From positions 558,001-622,000 of the forward strand of contig CBDDEN010000010.1 in assembly GCA_965226925.1 (NCBI GenBank): DNA of 64,000 nucleotides, read 5' to 3'. Positions 25,808 through 34,275 of the stretch are shown in pieces; within the stretch, counting starts at the first letter, position 1; each line of letters opens with the position of its first letter. The stretch is from CBDDCX01 sp965226925. Lineage in GTDB: Bacteria > Gemmatimonadota > Gemmatimonadetes > Longimicrobiales > Gaopeijiaceae. Made by a program: the position numbers and the translations under genes. The notes beneath the pieces were generated by a model. It saw nothing but the letters and a program-made list of their open reading frames with translations. It was not told where the DNA came from and made no database searches.

Positions 25808-26150
25808 GAAGTGATCTCCTTTGCTCGTTTCTTCGCGAGATCCAAATCTGTCTTTGGGGTCTTCTGGCTCCTTTTCACAAAGCCGTGGAGAAGGACCATT
25901 CGCTGCTTGTGAACCGTGAAGATCACCCGAGCAATTCGCTTGTCGGTGATATTCGATCGAATCTCGTGCAGCCTGTCTCCAAGTGAGCGTGCCAGCGGCA
26001 TTCCCTGAGGCCAACCGAATTCGGCGGTAGCAATGTCGCGTCCGACAATCCTTTGCTCTCATCGTCCAACTCACGAAGCCAATCCCTTACGGGTTCCTTG
26101 CCATTGGCGCTTTGGTAGAAGGCCGCCGGCAGTTTCTTGTGTTTCGACAT
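25804..26150 (-). pseudogene. higB: HigB-like RelE/Gp49-family toxin, frameshifted
   Basis: ATG 26150 gives KKLPAAFYQSANGKEPVRDWLRELD. One frame further on, the gene continues as RDIATAEFGWPQGMPLARSLGDRL, ARVIFTVHKQRMVLLHGFVKRSQKTP and LDLAKKRAKEI, the Gp49/HigB ribosome-dependent RNase signature. The frames connect if one A is restored in the AAA run of AGCAAAGG (plus strand near 26050). As assembled no toxin is made. Toxin-first order is typical of HigBA. Confidence 0.8.
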
Positions 26151-26190
26151 GGTACCTCACAAGGTACAGTGTACTACAAATGGTACACCA
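26151..26190. promoter_or_regulatory. Operator-like repeats upstream of higBA
   Basis: Directly upstream of the toxin start, GGTAC/GTACC words recur four times (GGTACC, AGGTACAGTGTACT, TGGTACACC); GTACAGTGTAC is a symmetric element. The arrangement suits cooperative binding of the HigA dimer for autoregulation. No footprint data; inferred from position and symmetry. Confidence 0.45.
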
Positions 26191-26324
26191 GGTCAAGCGA
26201 AGGGTGTTCCCGCAGGCCGGAAGATCCGATGAGTGGGGCTACTCCGAGTAGCGACTCGTGATCCCAGGGTCGTTCTCGTTGTCGGTCTGATCGCTTGTCG
26301 GGTAGCTCTTCCACATAGCAGCCA

Positions 26325-26362
26325 AGTTCACTATACGTATATATGACTTTCTATCATACGTA
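26325..26362 (+). promoter_or_regulatory. Operator-like TACGTA repeats upstream of the PIN toxin locus
   Basis: CTATACGTAT and CATACGTAGG flank a 15-base AT-rich stretch immediately before the antitoxin start, each containing the palindrome TACGTA. The second overlaps the ribosome-binding site (GTAGGAGG), so binding would block initiation. Likely autoregulatory site of the antitoxin. Confidence 0.45.
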
Positions 26363-26371
26363 GGAGGCTCC

Positions 26372-26602
26372 ATGACAAAGACGAAGCTCACGTTGTCGGT
26401 CGATAGGGCTCTAGTCGCGCGGGCAAAACAGTTCTCGCGTAGGAACGACACCACAGTCTCGGAGTTGGTATCGCGGTTTCTGGCGTCCTTGGACGATGAC
26501 CGCGGGGTAGCGGCGCCCATTACTTCGCGTCTACGTGGGGTCATACCTTCCGGCGTCAGACGGGCGGAATACCGCGAGTACCTAGAGGAGAAGCACGGGT
26601 GA
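26372..26602 (+). CDS. DUF6364-like ribbon-helix-helix antitoxin
   Basis: 76 residues, ATG 26372 with GGAGG eight bases upstream. Starts TKLTLSVDRALVARAKQFSRRNDTTVSELVSRF as a strand followed by two helices, the MetJ/Arc-type DNA-binding fold; the C-terminal 25 residues (RAEYREYLEEKHG) would bind the toxin. It overlaps the PIN gene by 4 bp. Intact pair. Confidence 0.85.
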   Translation: MTKTKLTLSVDRALVARAKQFSRRNDTTVSELVSRFLASLDDDRGVAAPITSRLRGVIPSGVRRAEYREYLEEKHG

Positions 26603-27015
26603 CGAGGGTTCTGCTCGACGTCAACGTGGTGCTCGATGTCTTGGCGGACAGGAAGCCCTTCGCTGAGGAGGCTGCCGCCCTCTTCGGTGTGATCGAAGCC
26701 GGTGCCCTGCACGGATTCGTCGCGGCCCATACGATCACCACGCTTCACTATCTCTTGGCCAGGCACCTTGGGAAAGCGAAGACGCGACGGGTGCTCATGG
26801 ACTTACTTCAGCTACTCCGAGTTGTGGAAGTAGACGAGGATCGGCTGCGGCATGCCCTGGGACTGAACTGGACGGACTTTGAGGATGCGGTTCAGGCCGC
26901 GTGCGCCGAGAAGGCGGAGGCGGACTACCTCGTGACACGGGACAAGAAGGGATACACGAAGTCCGCAGTGAGGCCCGTGACGCCTGCCGAACTGTTGGTT
27001 CTGATCCAGGAGTAA
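26599..27015 (+). CDS. PIN-domain toxin (VapC-like)
   Basis: 138 residues, GTG start inside GTGA overlap. The PIN acid residues are present: LLDVNVVLDVLADR (Asp), FAEEAAALF (Glu), DFEDAVQAACAEKAEADYLVTRDKKGY (Asp cluster and terminal Asp). Such proteins cleave RNA, often tRNA or rRNA. The DUF6364-PIN pair is a variant of VapBC. Intact, unlike the neighbouring higB. Confidence 0.88.
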   Translation: MTRVLLDVNVVLDVLADRKPFAEEAAALFGVIEAGALHGFVAAHTITTLHYLLARHLGKAKTRRVLMDLLQLLRVVEVDEDRLRHALGLNWTDFEDAVQAACAEKAEADYLVTRDKKGYTKSAVRPVTPAELLVLIQE

Positions 27016-27316
27016 GACGGATCGGAGCCACACGACCCTTCGCTCTGAAATCAGCAACTCATTTCCAAGTTCTCATGTCATGTCACGGACTCCATGGGAA
27101 TTCCACAGCGGCTCCTAGGTGTCCACGATACCGGGGGAATTCCACTACAAAAAGCAGGCTACCTGAGCGTCGGCTGGGTTTTAGAACAGGACGCCCGGGG
27201 TCAGGTGGCACGGGTGATATTGTCAACGGTGCTCAAATCACCGCGGGACACGGAAACCCCTGGCCGGGGTACCCGAACGCCTCAAATCTCAAACCCTTTC
27301 CACCGAGACTAGCCTC
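27016..27316. other. Intergenic region, no gene seen
   Basis: About 300 bases between the PIN toxin and asparagine synthetase. No open frame with protein-like composition and no clear hairpin is seen. It contains two GAATTC sites and a TACAAAAAGCAGGCT word. The promoter of the downstream gene is presumably here but no convincing -35/-10 pair is visible. Confidence 0.4.
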
Positions 27317-28978
27317 TTGTGCTCTATACTGGGGATCCTCGACATCAAGTCGGATCCGTCCAAGCTCCGAGAACGCGCCCTGGAACTGTCCGAGCTCCAG
27401 CGCCATCGGGGACCGGACTGGTCCGGTGTCTTTTCCTGCAGCTATGCGATTCTCGCGCACGAGAGACTCGCAATCGTGGATGTGCTGCACGGTGCTCAGC
27501 CTCTCGGCGATCCCGAGGTTGGCCCAATGCTCGCGGTGAATGGAGAGATCTACAATCACCGGTCCCTCCGTGCTGAATTCCCCGCCTGGTCGTTTCGGAC
27601 GGACTCCGATTGTGAGGTGATCCTGCCGCTCTACGAGCGAGGCTGTGCGGAGTTCCTGAACAGGCTGAGCGGGATTTTCGCCTTCGTCCTCTACGACATC
27701 GCCCGGGACCGGTATCTGATCGCGAGAGATCCGATGGGTGTCGTGCCGCTCTACACGGGCCACGACGAGGCTGGAAACTTCTACGTGGCTTCGGAGATGA
27801 AGGCGCTCATTCCGGTGTGCAAGACCGTCGAGGAGTTTCCCCCGGGACACTATCTGGACAGTAGGCAGGGCCACGAACCGCTCCGCTACTACGATCCGGA
27901 TTGGCGCCAGCTCGAAGGCCTCGCCACGCATACCGACGTGGCCAGCATTCGCCGTGGACTGGAGGACGCGGTCCATCAACAGTTGATGAGCGACGTGCCC
28001 TACGGTGTGCTCCTCTCCGGAGGCTTAGACTCATCCATCATCTCGGCCATCGCGAAGAAATACTCGGCGAAACGAATCGAGGATGATGATTCGGGCGACG
28101 CCTGGTGGCCCCAGTTGCACTCCTTCGCCGTGGGGCTCGAAGGAGCCCCCGACCTGCGTGCCGCGAAGGAAGTGGCCGACTACATCGGGACGGTGCATCA
28201 CGAGTTCCACTTCACGGTCCAGGAAGGAATAGATGCCCTCCGTGACGTGATCTACCACCTAGAGACCTACGACGTCACGACCATCAGAGCGGGCACTCCC
28301 ATGTATTTGATGGCACGCCGCATCCGAGCCATGGGCATCAAGATGGTCTTGTCGGGAGAGGGCGCGGACGAGATCTTCGGCGGGTACCTGTACTTCCACA
28401 AAGCACCGGACGCGCCGGCATTCCACGAAGAAACCGTGCGGAAGCTCGACCGCCTGCACTGGTTTGATTGCCTCCGCGCGAACAAGTCGATGGCCGCCTG
28501 GGGGATAGAGGCAAGGGTGCCCTTCCTGGATCGGGAGTTTCTCGATATCGCGATGTCCCTCGATCCGGCGGAGAAGATGATCGGGCCCGAGGCGATGGAG
28601 AAACGGGTGCTGCGCGAGGCCTTCGCCGACATGCTCCCCGAGCGAATCATCCGGCGGCAAAAGGAGCAGTTCTCGGACGGCGTCGGGTACTCTTGGATCG
28701 ACGGCCTCAAAGACCACGCCAAGAGCCGGGTGTCCGAGATGGAGATGGCCAAGGCCACGACACGCTTCCCCTACAACACACCCGATACGAAGGAGGGGTA
28801 CTACTACCGAACCCTCTTCGAGGAGCACTTCCCGCTCGCCTCGGCCGCCGCCTGCGTTCTGGGAGGGAAATCGGTGGCTTGTAGTACACCGGAGGCATTG
28901 GAGTGGGACTCGGCGTTCCAGGACGTGAACGAGCCATCCGGGCGTGCTATCAAGGGCGTGCACCAGGATGCCTACTGA
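27317..28978 (+). CDS. asnB: Glutamine-hydrolysing asparagine synthetase B
   Basis: 553 residues from TTG 27317, the only start that puts Cys at position 2 (MCSILGILD), the catalytic nucleophile of class II glutamine amidotransferases. The glutaminase domain (about 1-190) shows LQRHRGPDWSG, NGEIYNH and RDPMGVVPLY. The synthetase domain has the ATP-pyrophosphatase loop VLLSGGLDSSIIS and LSGEGADEIFGGYLYFHKAP. It converts aspartate, glutamine and ATP to asparagine in the cytosol. Length matches E. coli AsnB (554). Gly replaced by Ser at position 3 is unusual. Single gene, intact. Confidence 0.95.
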   Translation: MCSILGILDIKSDPSKLRERALELSELQRHRGPDWSGVFSCSYAILAHERLAIVDVLHGAQPLGDPEVGPMLAVNGEIYNHRSLRAEFPAWSFRTDSDCEVILPLYERGCAEFLNRLSGIFAFVLYDIARDRYLIARDPMGVVPLYTGHDEAGNFYVASEMKALIPVCKTVEEFPPGHYLDSRQGHEPLRYYDPDWRQLEGLATHTDVASIRRGLEDAVHQQLMSDVPYGVLLSGGLDSSIISAIAKKYSAKRIEDDDSGDAWWPQLHSFAVGLEGAPDLRAAKEVADYIGTVHHEFHFTVQEGIDALRDVIYHLETYDVTTIRAGTPMYLMARRIRAMGIKMVLSGEGADEIFGGYLYFHKAPDAPAFHEETVRKLDRLHWFDCLRANKSMAAWGIEARVPFLDREFLDIAMSLDPAEKMIGPEAMEKRVLREAFADMLPERIIRRQKEQFSDGVGYSWIDGLKDHAKSRVSEMEMAKATTRFPYNTPDTKEGYYYRTLFEEHFPLASAAACVLGGKSVACSTPEALEWDSAFQDVNEPSGRAIKGVHQDAY

Positions 28979-29212
28979 GGCCCCTGTCAACTTCTTGTGA
29001 CCGGAGCGGCTCTTGGGACGTGGAGGGTCGGAGTTCTTCAGGCCGGCCGTAGCCGCCCACCACCTGATCGTCACTCATTGCGATCCCCGCGACATTGCCT
29101 CGAGACCGCCCTTGGAACCTCGCCCTCAACATAGAGGCCCAACATAGAGGCCCCCTCCGCCGACGGACCAAGGGGGTCTCCAGTAACACCATATAGATCA
29201 ACGCTTTACATC
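28979..29212. other. Gap between asnB and the genomic island
   Basis: No gene seen. It contains a small tandem repeat (AACATAGAGGCCC twice near 29128-29155). Before island insertion this DNA lay directly downstream of tRNA-Ala. Confidence 0.4.
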
Positions 29213-29258
29213 AGTGGAGCCAGCCGGGATCGAACCGGCGACCTCTGGCTTGCAAAGC
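29213..29258 (-). repeat. attL: displaced 3' half of tRNA-Ala
   Basis: Identical over 46 bases to 42199-42244, from the tRNA 3' end through the TGC anticodon loop. Beyond 29258 the tRNA similarity stops, so this copy is not a functional tRNA. It marks the left end of the island. Confidence 0.9.
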
Positions 29259-29351
29259 GATGGACGGTCAACCATGAGCAACAGAAACCCGCCTAAACAC
29301 TAGGCTTTCGGTTCTTCTGTAACCGTGAGCAACCGTCAGCAGCCGTGGGGT

Positions 29352-29375
29352 TTGGCACTGTTTCTGGCACTGTTT
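29352..29375 (+). repeat. Integrase arm-type repeat, left
   Basis: Two tandem GGCACTGTTT words spaced 11-12 bases apart. The 24-bp block matches 22 of 24 bases with 40209-40232 near the other end of the island, in the same orientation. Repeats placed near both ends and flanking the integrase gene fit integrase arm-binding sites. Adjacent AGCAACCGT/AGCAGCCGT words at 29327-29346 may also be protein sites. Confidence 0.6.
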
Positions 29376-29449
29376 GGCTTTAGTGATGGCGGCCACCCCC
29401 CCTGACCGAGAAGGAGGCCACCTCCGAACGATGCGGGTGACTGCTTGGC

Positions 29450-29725
29450 CTACTTCACCCTCACGTGCTTCACTGTCTCACTACAAAACGGCATCGGCAA
29501 CTGCCTAGGCTGATCCGTCTCGACCTCGAACTCCTCATGCTCCCGCATCGTGCGCAGGAACCAATCATGGGCTTCACGGGCGGTGTGGATACCGTAGTGA
29601 GGTGAGAGTCTGAACGTCACCTCTGTAGGTGCCATGCTGCTGTCAGGATACTCGCAGCGGATGGTGAGCCGAGGGGCGCGAGTCTGCGGCTGGATCGAGT
29701 CGAATCCGAAAAACGGTATGCCCAT
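29450..29725 (-). CDS. Hypothetical island protein, 91 aa
   Basis: Starts MGIPFFGFDSIQPQTR at 29725; contains VTFRLSPHYGIHTAREAHDWFLRTMREHEEFEVE, which looks like a small alpha-beta fold. No family recognised. Lies between the left attachment site and the truncated restriction-type gene, in the same direction as the primase cluster. Confidence 0.5.
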   Translation of the reverse strand: MGIPFFGFDSIQPQTRAPRLTIRCEYPDSSMAPTEVTFRLSPHYGIHTAREAHDWFLRTMREHEEFEVETDQPRQLPMPFCSETVKHVRVK

Positions 29726-29870
29726 GGATTCAAGCTATGGGTGCTCGTCGGGCATTGCGATAGCTGGATGGGACTGATGCGAGGCGCTGGTATCGCATGA
29801 CGGCTCAGTGGTTAATGGGTATTCTCTGCGTTCGCGGGCATCCCGGTTCGGGAGTGTGCTGTCCGTGTCT

Positions 29871-30715
29871 TCAGGCCTCAGAGAACAGCTTCTTTAGCTG
29901 ATCATTAGTCTGCACGATCTGCACTCTCTCTCGGACCTCAGAGTTCTTGAGATCCAGGCGCTTGATGTTCCCCTTTTTGTCAACGATGGCCATCTCGATT
30001 CTGCCGAAGGCTGGGTGATGCTTCGCCGCGTAGTTGGCGAGCCACTTGGCTTTGTACGGGGCATCGGCGTAGTCCGGACCGTGGGGATCGACTATATCGA
30101 CGCGGTATCCCTTCCCGTCATGCCTGACGATCAAGAAATCCGGATACATCCCATACCATCGTCCGCCCATCTCGTAGGGCACGCAAAGAGACCAATGCTT
30201 TCTCGGGAGGTTTCTTGACCACGCTGTGAAGTCGGTCCGCTCCAGTTCCTCCTTTATGACCGCAGTTTCCCACTTGTTGAGGCTGGCTGGAAGTTGCCCT
30301 TCTTTATCCACAAAGATGTGGCTGGCCCATCGAGTATCTACATCCCGAACATCTAGCCGGTGGGGCAACTCGATTGTCGTGAGGCCGGGAGAGTCGGCTA
30401 GCTGCCGGACCTCGAGGTATCGAAGCCGATCCCCTTCAGCCAGTGCGAGGATCGCGTCGTGATGGGTCTCAAGCCACTTCTCCACTGTGTCGTGGCCGAC
30501 TTGATCGAGACTGTCGAACGTGCCCTGATCGGCGGCCAGGGTGAAGGCCTCCACCTTGCCTAGGGTGCGTAGCGCCTCATTCTGTGAGATACGTGTTTTC
30601 CACCACAGCTTGTGAAGCCCCTCACCGAGTCTTCTGCCGGCAGCCGCAAACAGGTCTTCCAAATTATGGGCGGACACCTCCAAGGCTTCACTCCGCTCCT
30701 CGGCCAACCCCTCTC
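29871..30715 (-). pseudogene. C-terminal part of a type III restriction/DEAD-helicase-like protein
   Basis: About 280 residues remain. The segment GRWYGMYPDFLIVRHDGKGYRVDIVDPH has the order of a PD-(D/E)XK-like nuclease core (Asp, then Asp after a beta strand), as found at the end of restriction-associated superfamily II helicases. It is preceded by an all-helical region (VEKWLETHHDAILALAEGDRLRY). The N-terminal helicase domains are absent because IS copy B begins at 30716. The first ten residues of the open frame come from the IS. Presumably an anti-phage cargo of the island, now inactive. Confidence 0.5.
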
Positions 30716-30781
30716 TGCCAACGTACGTGAGACACAGAGCACGCAAAGAATTAGAGTAGGGCGAAGGCAGAGAAAACGAAC

Positions 30782-31492
30782 ATGTTGGGACTGCGAGAGA
30801 GAATGGAAGAGAATGGTAGTGCCCCTCGAACCGGGGGGGCCAAGCGAAGCGCGGCAGCTCCTGCGGACCCGGAGGTAGTAGATAGGCCGCTACGCCGGCG
30901 GTTCAGTCCGTCGTACAAGCTGCGGATCGTCGAAGAAGCGGACCGGTGCACCGAGCCCGGCGAGGTGGGCCGCAAGACGTTCTGTCGGTTCTTCCGCTGG
31001 TACAATTCGGCATCTCGATGCTAACCCCCGAGCAGGTCCACTTCGGGAACGCCGATCAGGTCATTGCCGGCAGGAAATCCGTGCTCCGCGAAGCATGGGC
31101 CGCTCATCCCGAACGCTTCGTCAGAGGTGTGCCGAAGCCCAAACCGCTCCCGGAGGCCGTCTTCATCAATCCTCCCATCCCTTCCCTCACCACACAGGAC
31201 ATTGCTCTCTAATTAATCCCGTAGAGTGTCCCAGCTCCTGCGGCGCGAGGGCCTGTACTCGTCGCACCTGACGACGTGGCGCAAGGCGGCGCATAGCGGG
31301 TCGCTGAAGGCCCTGTCGAAGAAACGCGGCCGCAAGCCGGAGCGAAATCCTCTGGATGAGAAGGTACGCAAGCTGGAGCGCCGCAATGCTCGGCTCGAGG
31401 ATGAGCTCAGGAAGGCACACCTGATCATCGACGTGCAGGGAAAAGTTGCGGGGCTGCTGGGGATAAGCCTCGACGACGGGACGAACTCTTGA
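30782..31492 (+). pseudogene. IS copy B OrfA, interrupted
   Basis: ATG 30782 gives MLGLRERMEENGSAPRTGG, then RRFSPSYKLRIVEEADRCTEPGEVG. A foreign 259-bp segment then intervenes. OrfA resumes at 31231 with LLRREGLYSSHLTTW and the leucine-rich coil. At its end a 2-base difference from copy A removes the usual OrfA stop, so the frame runs on to 31492. Confidence 0.75.
30972..31230 (+). repeat. 3' end of a diverged sister IS inside OrfA
   Basis: The segment encodes the last part of an OrfB relative (KTFCRFFRWYNS, SMLTPEQVHFGNADQVIAG, FINPPIPSLTTQDIAL stop) and the inner half of its right inverted repeat (TAATCCCGTAGAGTGTCC). It differs from the copy A/B 3' end at many positions, so it came from a third, diverged element. 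It lies exactly between GAGGTGGGC and CAGCTCCTG of OrfA. Confidence 0.75.
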
Positions 31493-32337
31493 AGGCGGCC
31501 GATGAGCTGGCTAAGCACGTCGGTGTAAAACCGGCGTGCGCGGCCCTCGAGGTCTGCCGATCGACGTTGTACCGTCGTCGAGGCCCATCGACCGGGCAAC
31601 GGCAGCCCCGCCCGACGCCCGCCCGGGCATTGAGCGAGACGGAACGAGGCGAGGTCTTCGACACGCTGTGTTCGGAGCGGTTCGTGGACCGCTCACCCGC
31701 CGAGGTGGTGGCCACGCTGCTCGACGAAGAGGTCTACCTGTGCAGCGAACGCACGATGTATCGTGTTCTGGCCTCCGAGGTGCCGGTTCAGGAACGCCGG
31801 GCGCAGCGCACCCATCCCGAGTACAAGAAGCCCGAGTTGATGGCCACGGCGCCGAACCAGGTGTGGTCCTGGGACATCACGCGGCTGCTGGGGCCGAAGA
31901 AGTGGAGCTACTACTACCTGTACGTGATCCTGGACATCTACAGCCGCTACGTCGTGGGCTGGATGGTGGCGGACCGGGAGAACTCGGCCCTGGCCGGCCG
32001 GTTGATCCAGCAGAGCTGCCTGAAGCATGGCGTCCAGCCCCGGGTCCTGACCCTGCACTCGGATCGGGGAGCTCCAATGACGAGCCAATGCACCGCTCAA
32101 CTTCTCGCTGACCTCGGCGTGACCCGCTCGTTGAGCCGGCCTCAGGTCTCGGATGACAATCCGTTCTCCGAGGCTCAGTTCAAGACCTTGAAGTACCATC
32201 CCTCGTTTCCCGGACGGTTCGGAGACCAGGGCCAGGCCAAGACCTTCTGTCGATCGTTCTTCCGTTGGTACAATGCCGAGCACAGGCACGGGGGCATCTC
32301 GATGCTGACCCCCGAACAGAAGCTGTCCCCACCGTAG
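31489..32337 (+). pseudogene. IS copy B OrfB (DDE transposase), split by IS256-type element
   Basis: Best-preserved transposase of this element: DDE residues in SWDITRL, LTLHSDRG and PFSEAQFKTLKYHP, with the C-terminal FFRWYNAEHRHGGISMLTPEQ. The final 60 residues (VHFGRADNVIARR... to EIAL) are cut off by the nested element and lie after 33784. Translation ends five codons into the insertion. OrfB lacks its own good start here; in IS3-type elements it is normally made by frameshifting from OrfA. Confidence 0.8.
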
Positions 32338-33774
32338 TTGAAGGTTCCTGATAGGGGAGAAAGAAAAGTGGTGGCTCCGGGGGTCCCGGGCCGATAGGCT
32401 CGGGTAGGCAAAAACCCCAACACGGAGCCACCACGATGAAGAGAACGTACGAGGTAAGGGATCGGGCGGACAAGCGCGCGATCAGGGAGTTCCTGAAGCG
32501 GGAGGGGCAGTTTCTGCTTCCGATGCTTGAGCTCGTGGAGCAGACGGAGGTCGCGATCGACGAAGTCATCCAGGTGATGGGACGAGCGACGATCGAAGCG
32601 GTGCTGGAGATGAGCGCCGAGGGTGTGGCAGGCGTGAAGCAGGCAGGTCGGTCACGAGCGGAAGACGACACGGTGTGGTATGGCCGGCAGGGTGGTGTGG
32701 TTTACCTGTCGGACCGGAAGGTGCGTGTGGAGCGGCCACGGCTCAGGCGCCGGGGCGCCGGGGAGGGTGGCGAGGTCGAGGTGCCGGCGTACGCAGCGAT
32801 GCGGAGACCGGGCGCCGTGGCGGATCGGATGCTCGAGGTCCTGATGGCGGGGGTGAGCACGCGGAAGTACGGCCGTGTGATCGGTGAGATGGCCGACACG
32901 GTCGGGGTGAGCAAGTCGGCGGTGAGCCGTGAGACGGTCGAGGCCTCGGAGCGCGTGCTGAAGGAGCTGATGGAGCGCCGGCTGGATGCGTGGGACCTCC
33001 TGGTGATCTACCTGGACGGGATCCAGATGGGCTCGCACCACGTGCTTGCTGCGGTAGGCGTGGACTCAGACGGAAAGAAGCACGTGCTGGGCGTGAGGGA
33101 AGGAGCGAGTGAGAACGCCGAGGTGACCAGCGCGCTCCTAGAGGATCTGGTCGAGCGCGGCCTGGACCCGGGCAGGCGGCGGCTGTTCGTGATCGATGGC
33201 TCGAAAGCGCTCAGGAAGGCGATCGAGAAGGTGTTCGGCCAACGTCACCCCATCCAGCGCTGCCGCAACCACAAGCTCCGCAACGTGCTGGGTCATCTGC
33301 CGAAGGATCAGCATCCTCAGGTGAAGGCGGCGTTCCGGGCGGCGATGAAGCTGGACGCGAAGCAGGGCGAGCAGAAGCTCGAGCAGCTCGCCCGATGGCT
33401 CGAGCGCGACCACCCCTCGGCCTCGGCCAGCCTACGCGAAGGCCTCAGCGAGATGTTCACGATCAACCGGCTCGGCCTCCCGCCGCGGCTGAGGAAGTGC
33501 CTGGGCTCGACCAACCTGATCGACAGCACCCACTCGGGCGTAAGACAGAAGACCCGCAGGGTGACCCACTGGAAGAACGGAGCGATGGCCTTGCGCTGGG
33601 CTGCGGCCTCGTTCGTGGAGACCGAGAAGAGCTACCGGAGGATCATCGGCTACCACCAGCTCTGGATGCTCAGGGCCCACCTCGACGACCATGAACCGGT
33701 TGCCGAAATGAGAAAGGCAGGCTAACAAGGAGACTCTCCGGAGCCACCACCTTCAACTGTCAGCGGGACACCAT
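32319..33774 (+). mobile_element. IS256-family element nested in IS copy B
   Basis: 1456 bp flanked by a perfect 9-bp target duplication CCCCGAACA (32310-32318 and 33775-33783). Terminal inverted repeats of about 26 bases match at most positions (outer TGTCCC, inner AGTTGAAGGT). It encodes one intact transposase. Complete structure, clean duplication and undamaged gene mark it as the youngest insertion in the island. Confidence 0.9.
32436..33725 (+). CDS. IS256/Mutator-type transposase
   Basis: 429 residues, ATG 32436. Contains the MULE-type catalytic core: LLVIYLDGIQMGSHHVL (first Asp), RRLFVIDGSKALRKAI (second Asp), a C..H region IQRCRNHKLRNVLGHLP and a C-terminal LGSTNLIDSTHSGVR (family: STNxIE). 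The predicted catalytic Glu of the usual STNxIES motif appears as Asp, which is a point to check. Length is normal for the family (400-430). N-terminal helical region is a likely DNA-binding domain. Confidence 0.9.
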   Translation: MKRTYEVRDRADKRAIREFLKREGQFLLPMLELVEQTEVAIDEVIQVMGRATIEAVLEMSAEGVAGVKQAGRSRAEDDTVWYGRQGGVVYLSDRKVRVERPRLRRRGAGEGGEVEVPAYAAMRRPGAVADRMLEVLMAGVSTRKYGRVIGEMADTVGVSKSAVSRETVEASERVLKELMERRLDAWDLLVIYLDGIQMGSHHVLAAVGVDSDGKKHVLGVREGASENAEVTSALLEDLVERGLDPGRRRLFVIDGSKALRKAIEKVFGQRHPIQRCRNHKLRNVLGHLPKDQHPQVKAAFRAAMKLDAKQGEQKLEQLARWLERDHPSASASLREGLSEMFTINRLGLPPRLRKCLGSTNLIDSTHSGVRQKTRRVTHWKNGAMALRWAAASFVETEKSYRRIIGYHQLWMLRAHLDDHEPVAEMRKAG

Positions 33775-33994
33775 CCCCGAACAAGTGCACTTCGGGCGCG
33801 CCGACAACGTTATCGCCCGCAGGACAACCGTGCTCAACACGGCATGGACCACCCATCCCGAACGCTTCGTCAGAGGCGTTCCCAAACCCAAACCGCTCCC
33901 GGAGGCCGTCTGGATCAATCCTCCCACCACACCCCTCTCCACACAGGAAATTGCTCTTTAATTAATCCCGTAGAGTGTCCCATTGTCGTTGACA

Positions 33995-34275
33995 GGTTCC
34001 GCACCACCTCGATTGCCTGGGTTACCTCTTCGGAGGGCTCCACCGTGCGGCTGGGGGATGAGTTCCCCAATCGCTGTTTCCACCGGAGTCTGCCGAAGTT
34101 TTCTGACCCAGTTCCTCCCCCGGCCCTCACCGTTCGCCTTTTTCTCCGGCTGCGTGGGACTCTGCACAACGTTGGTGCTCTCACGTTGGGCGGCCCGTGC
34201 TTCGTCCCGTTCCTGCACGATACGAGCGACGAAGTCCTTGACCCGCTTCGAGTCTTGCTCCGCGAGGGCACTCAT
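33995..34275 (-). pseudogene. Small island gene truncated by IS copy B
   Basis: ATG 34275 overlaps the upstream stop by 4 bp. Starts MSALAEQDSKRVKDFVARIVQERDEA (helical), then a charged Pro/Lys-rich segment and WVRKLRQTPVETAIGELIP. The rest is lost at the IS end (33994). No family recognised. Last visible gene of the primase-led operon. Confidence 0.5.

Larger units (their letters stand above)
30716..33994 (+). mobile_element. IS3-family-like element, copy B, with nested insertions
   Basis: Inverted repeats TGCCAACGTACGTGAGACAC (30716) and, on the other strand at 33994, TGTCAACGACAATGGGACAC. Compared with copy A it carries two additions: a 259-bp piece of a diverged relative (30972-31230) and a complete IS256-type element with its 9-bp target duplication (32319-33783). 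Removing both leaves about 1555 bp, equal to copy A within a few per cent. It truncates genes on both sides (29871-30715 and 33995-34275). Confidence 0.8.

Noticed and set aside
27149..27163. TACAAAAAGCAGGCT resembling a Gateway attB1 cloning site
   Set aside because: One A short of the true site, lacking the ACAAGTTTG part and any vector sequence around it; chance similarity is more likely.
28259..29074. 271-codon minus-strand frame opposite the end of asnB
   Set aside because: Antisense to conserved asparagine synthetase sequence; no ribosome-binding site or motif.
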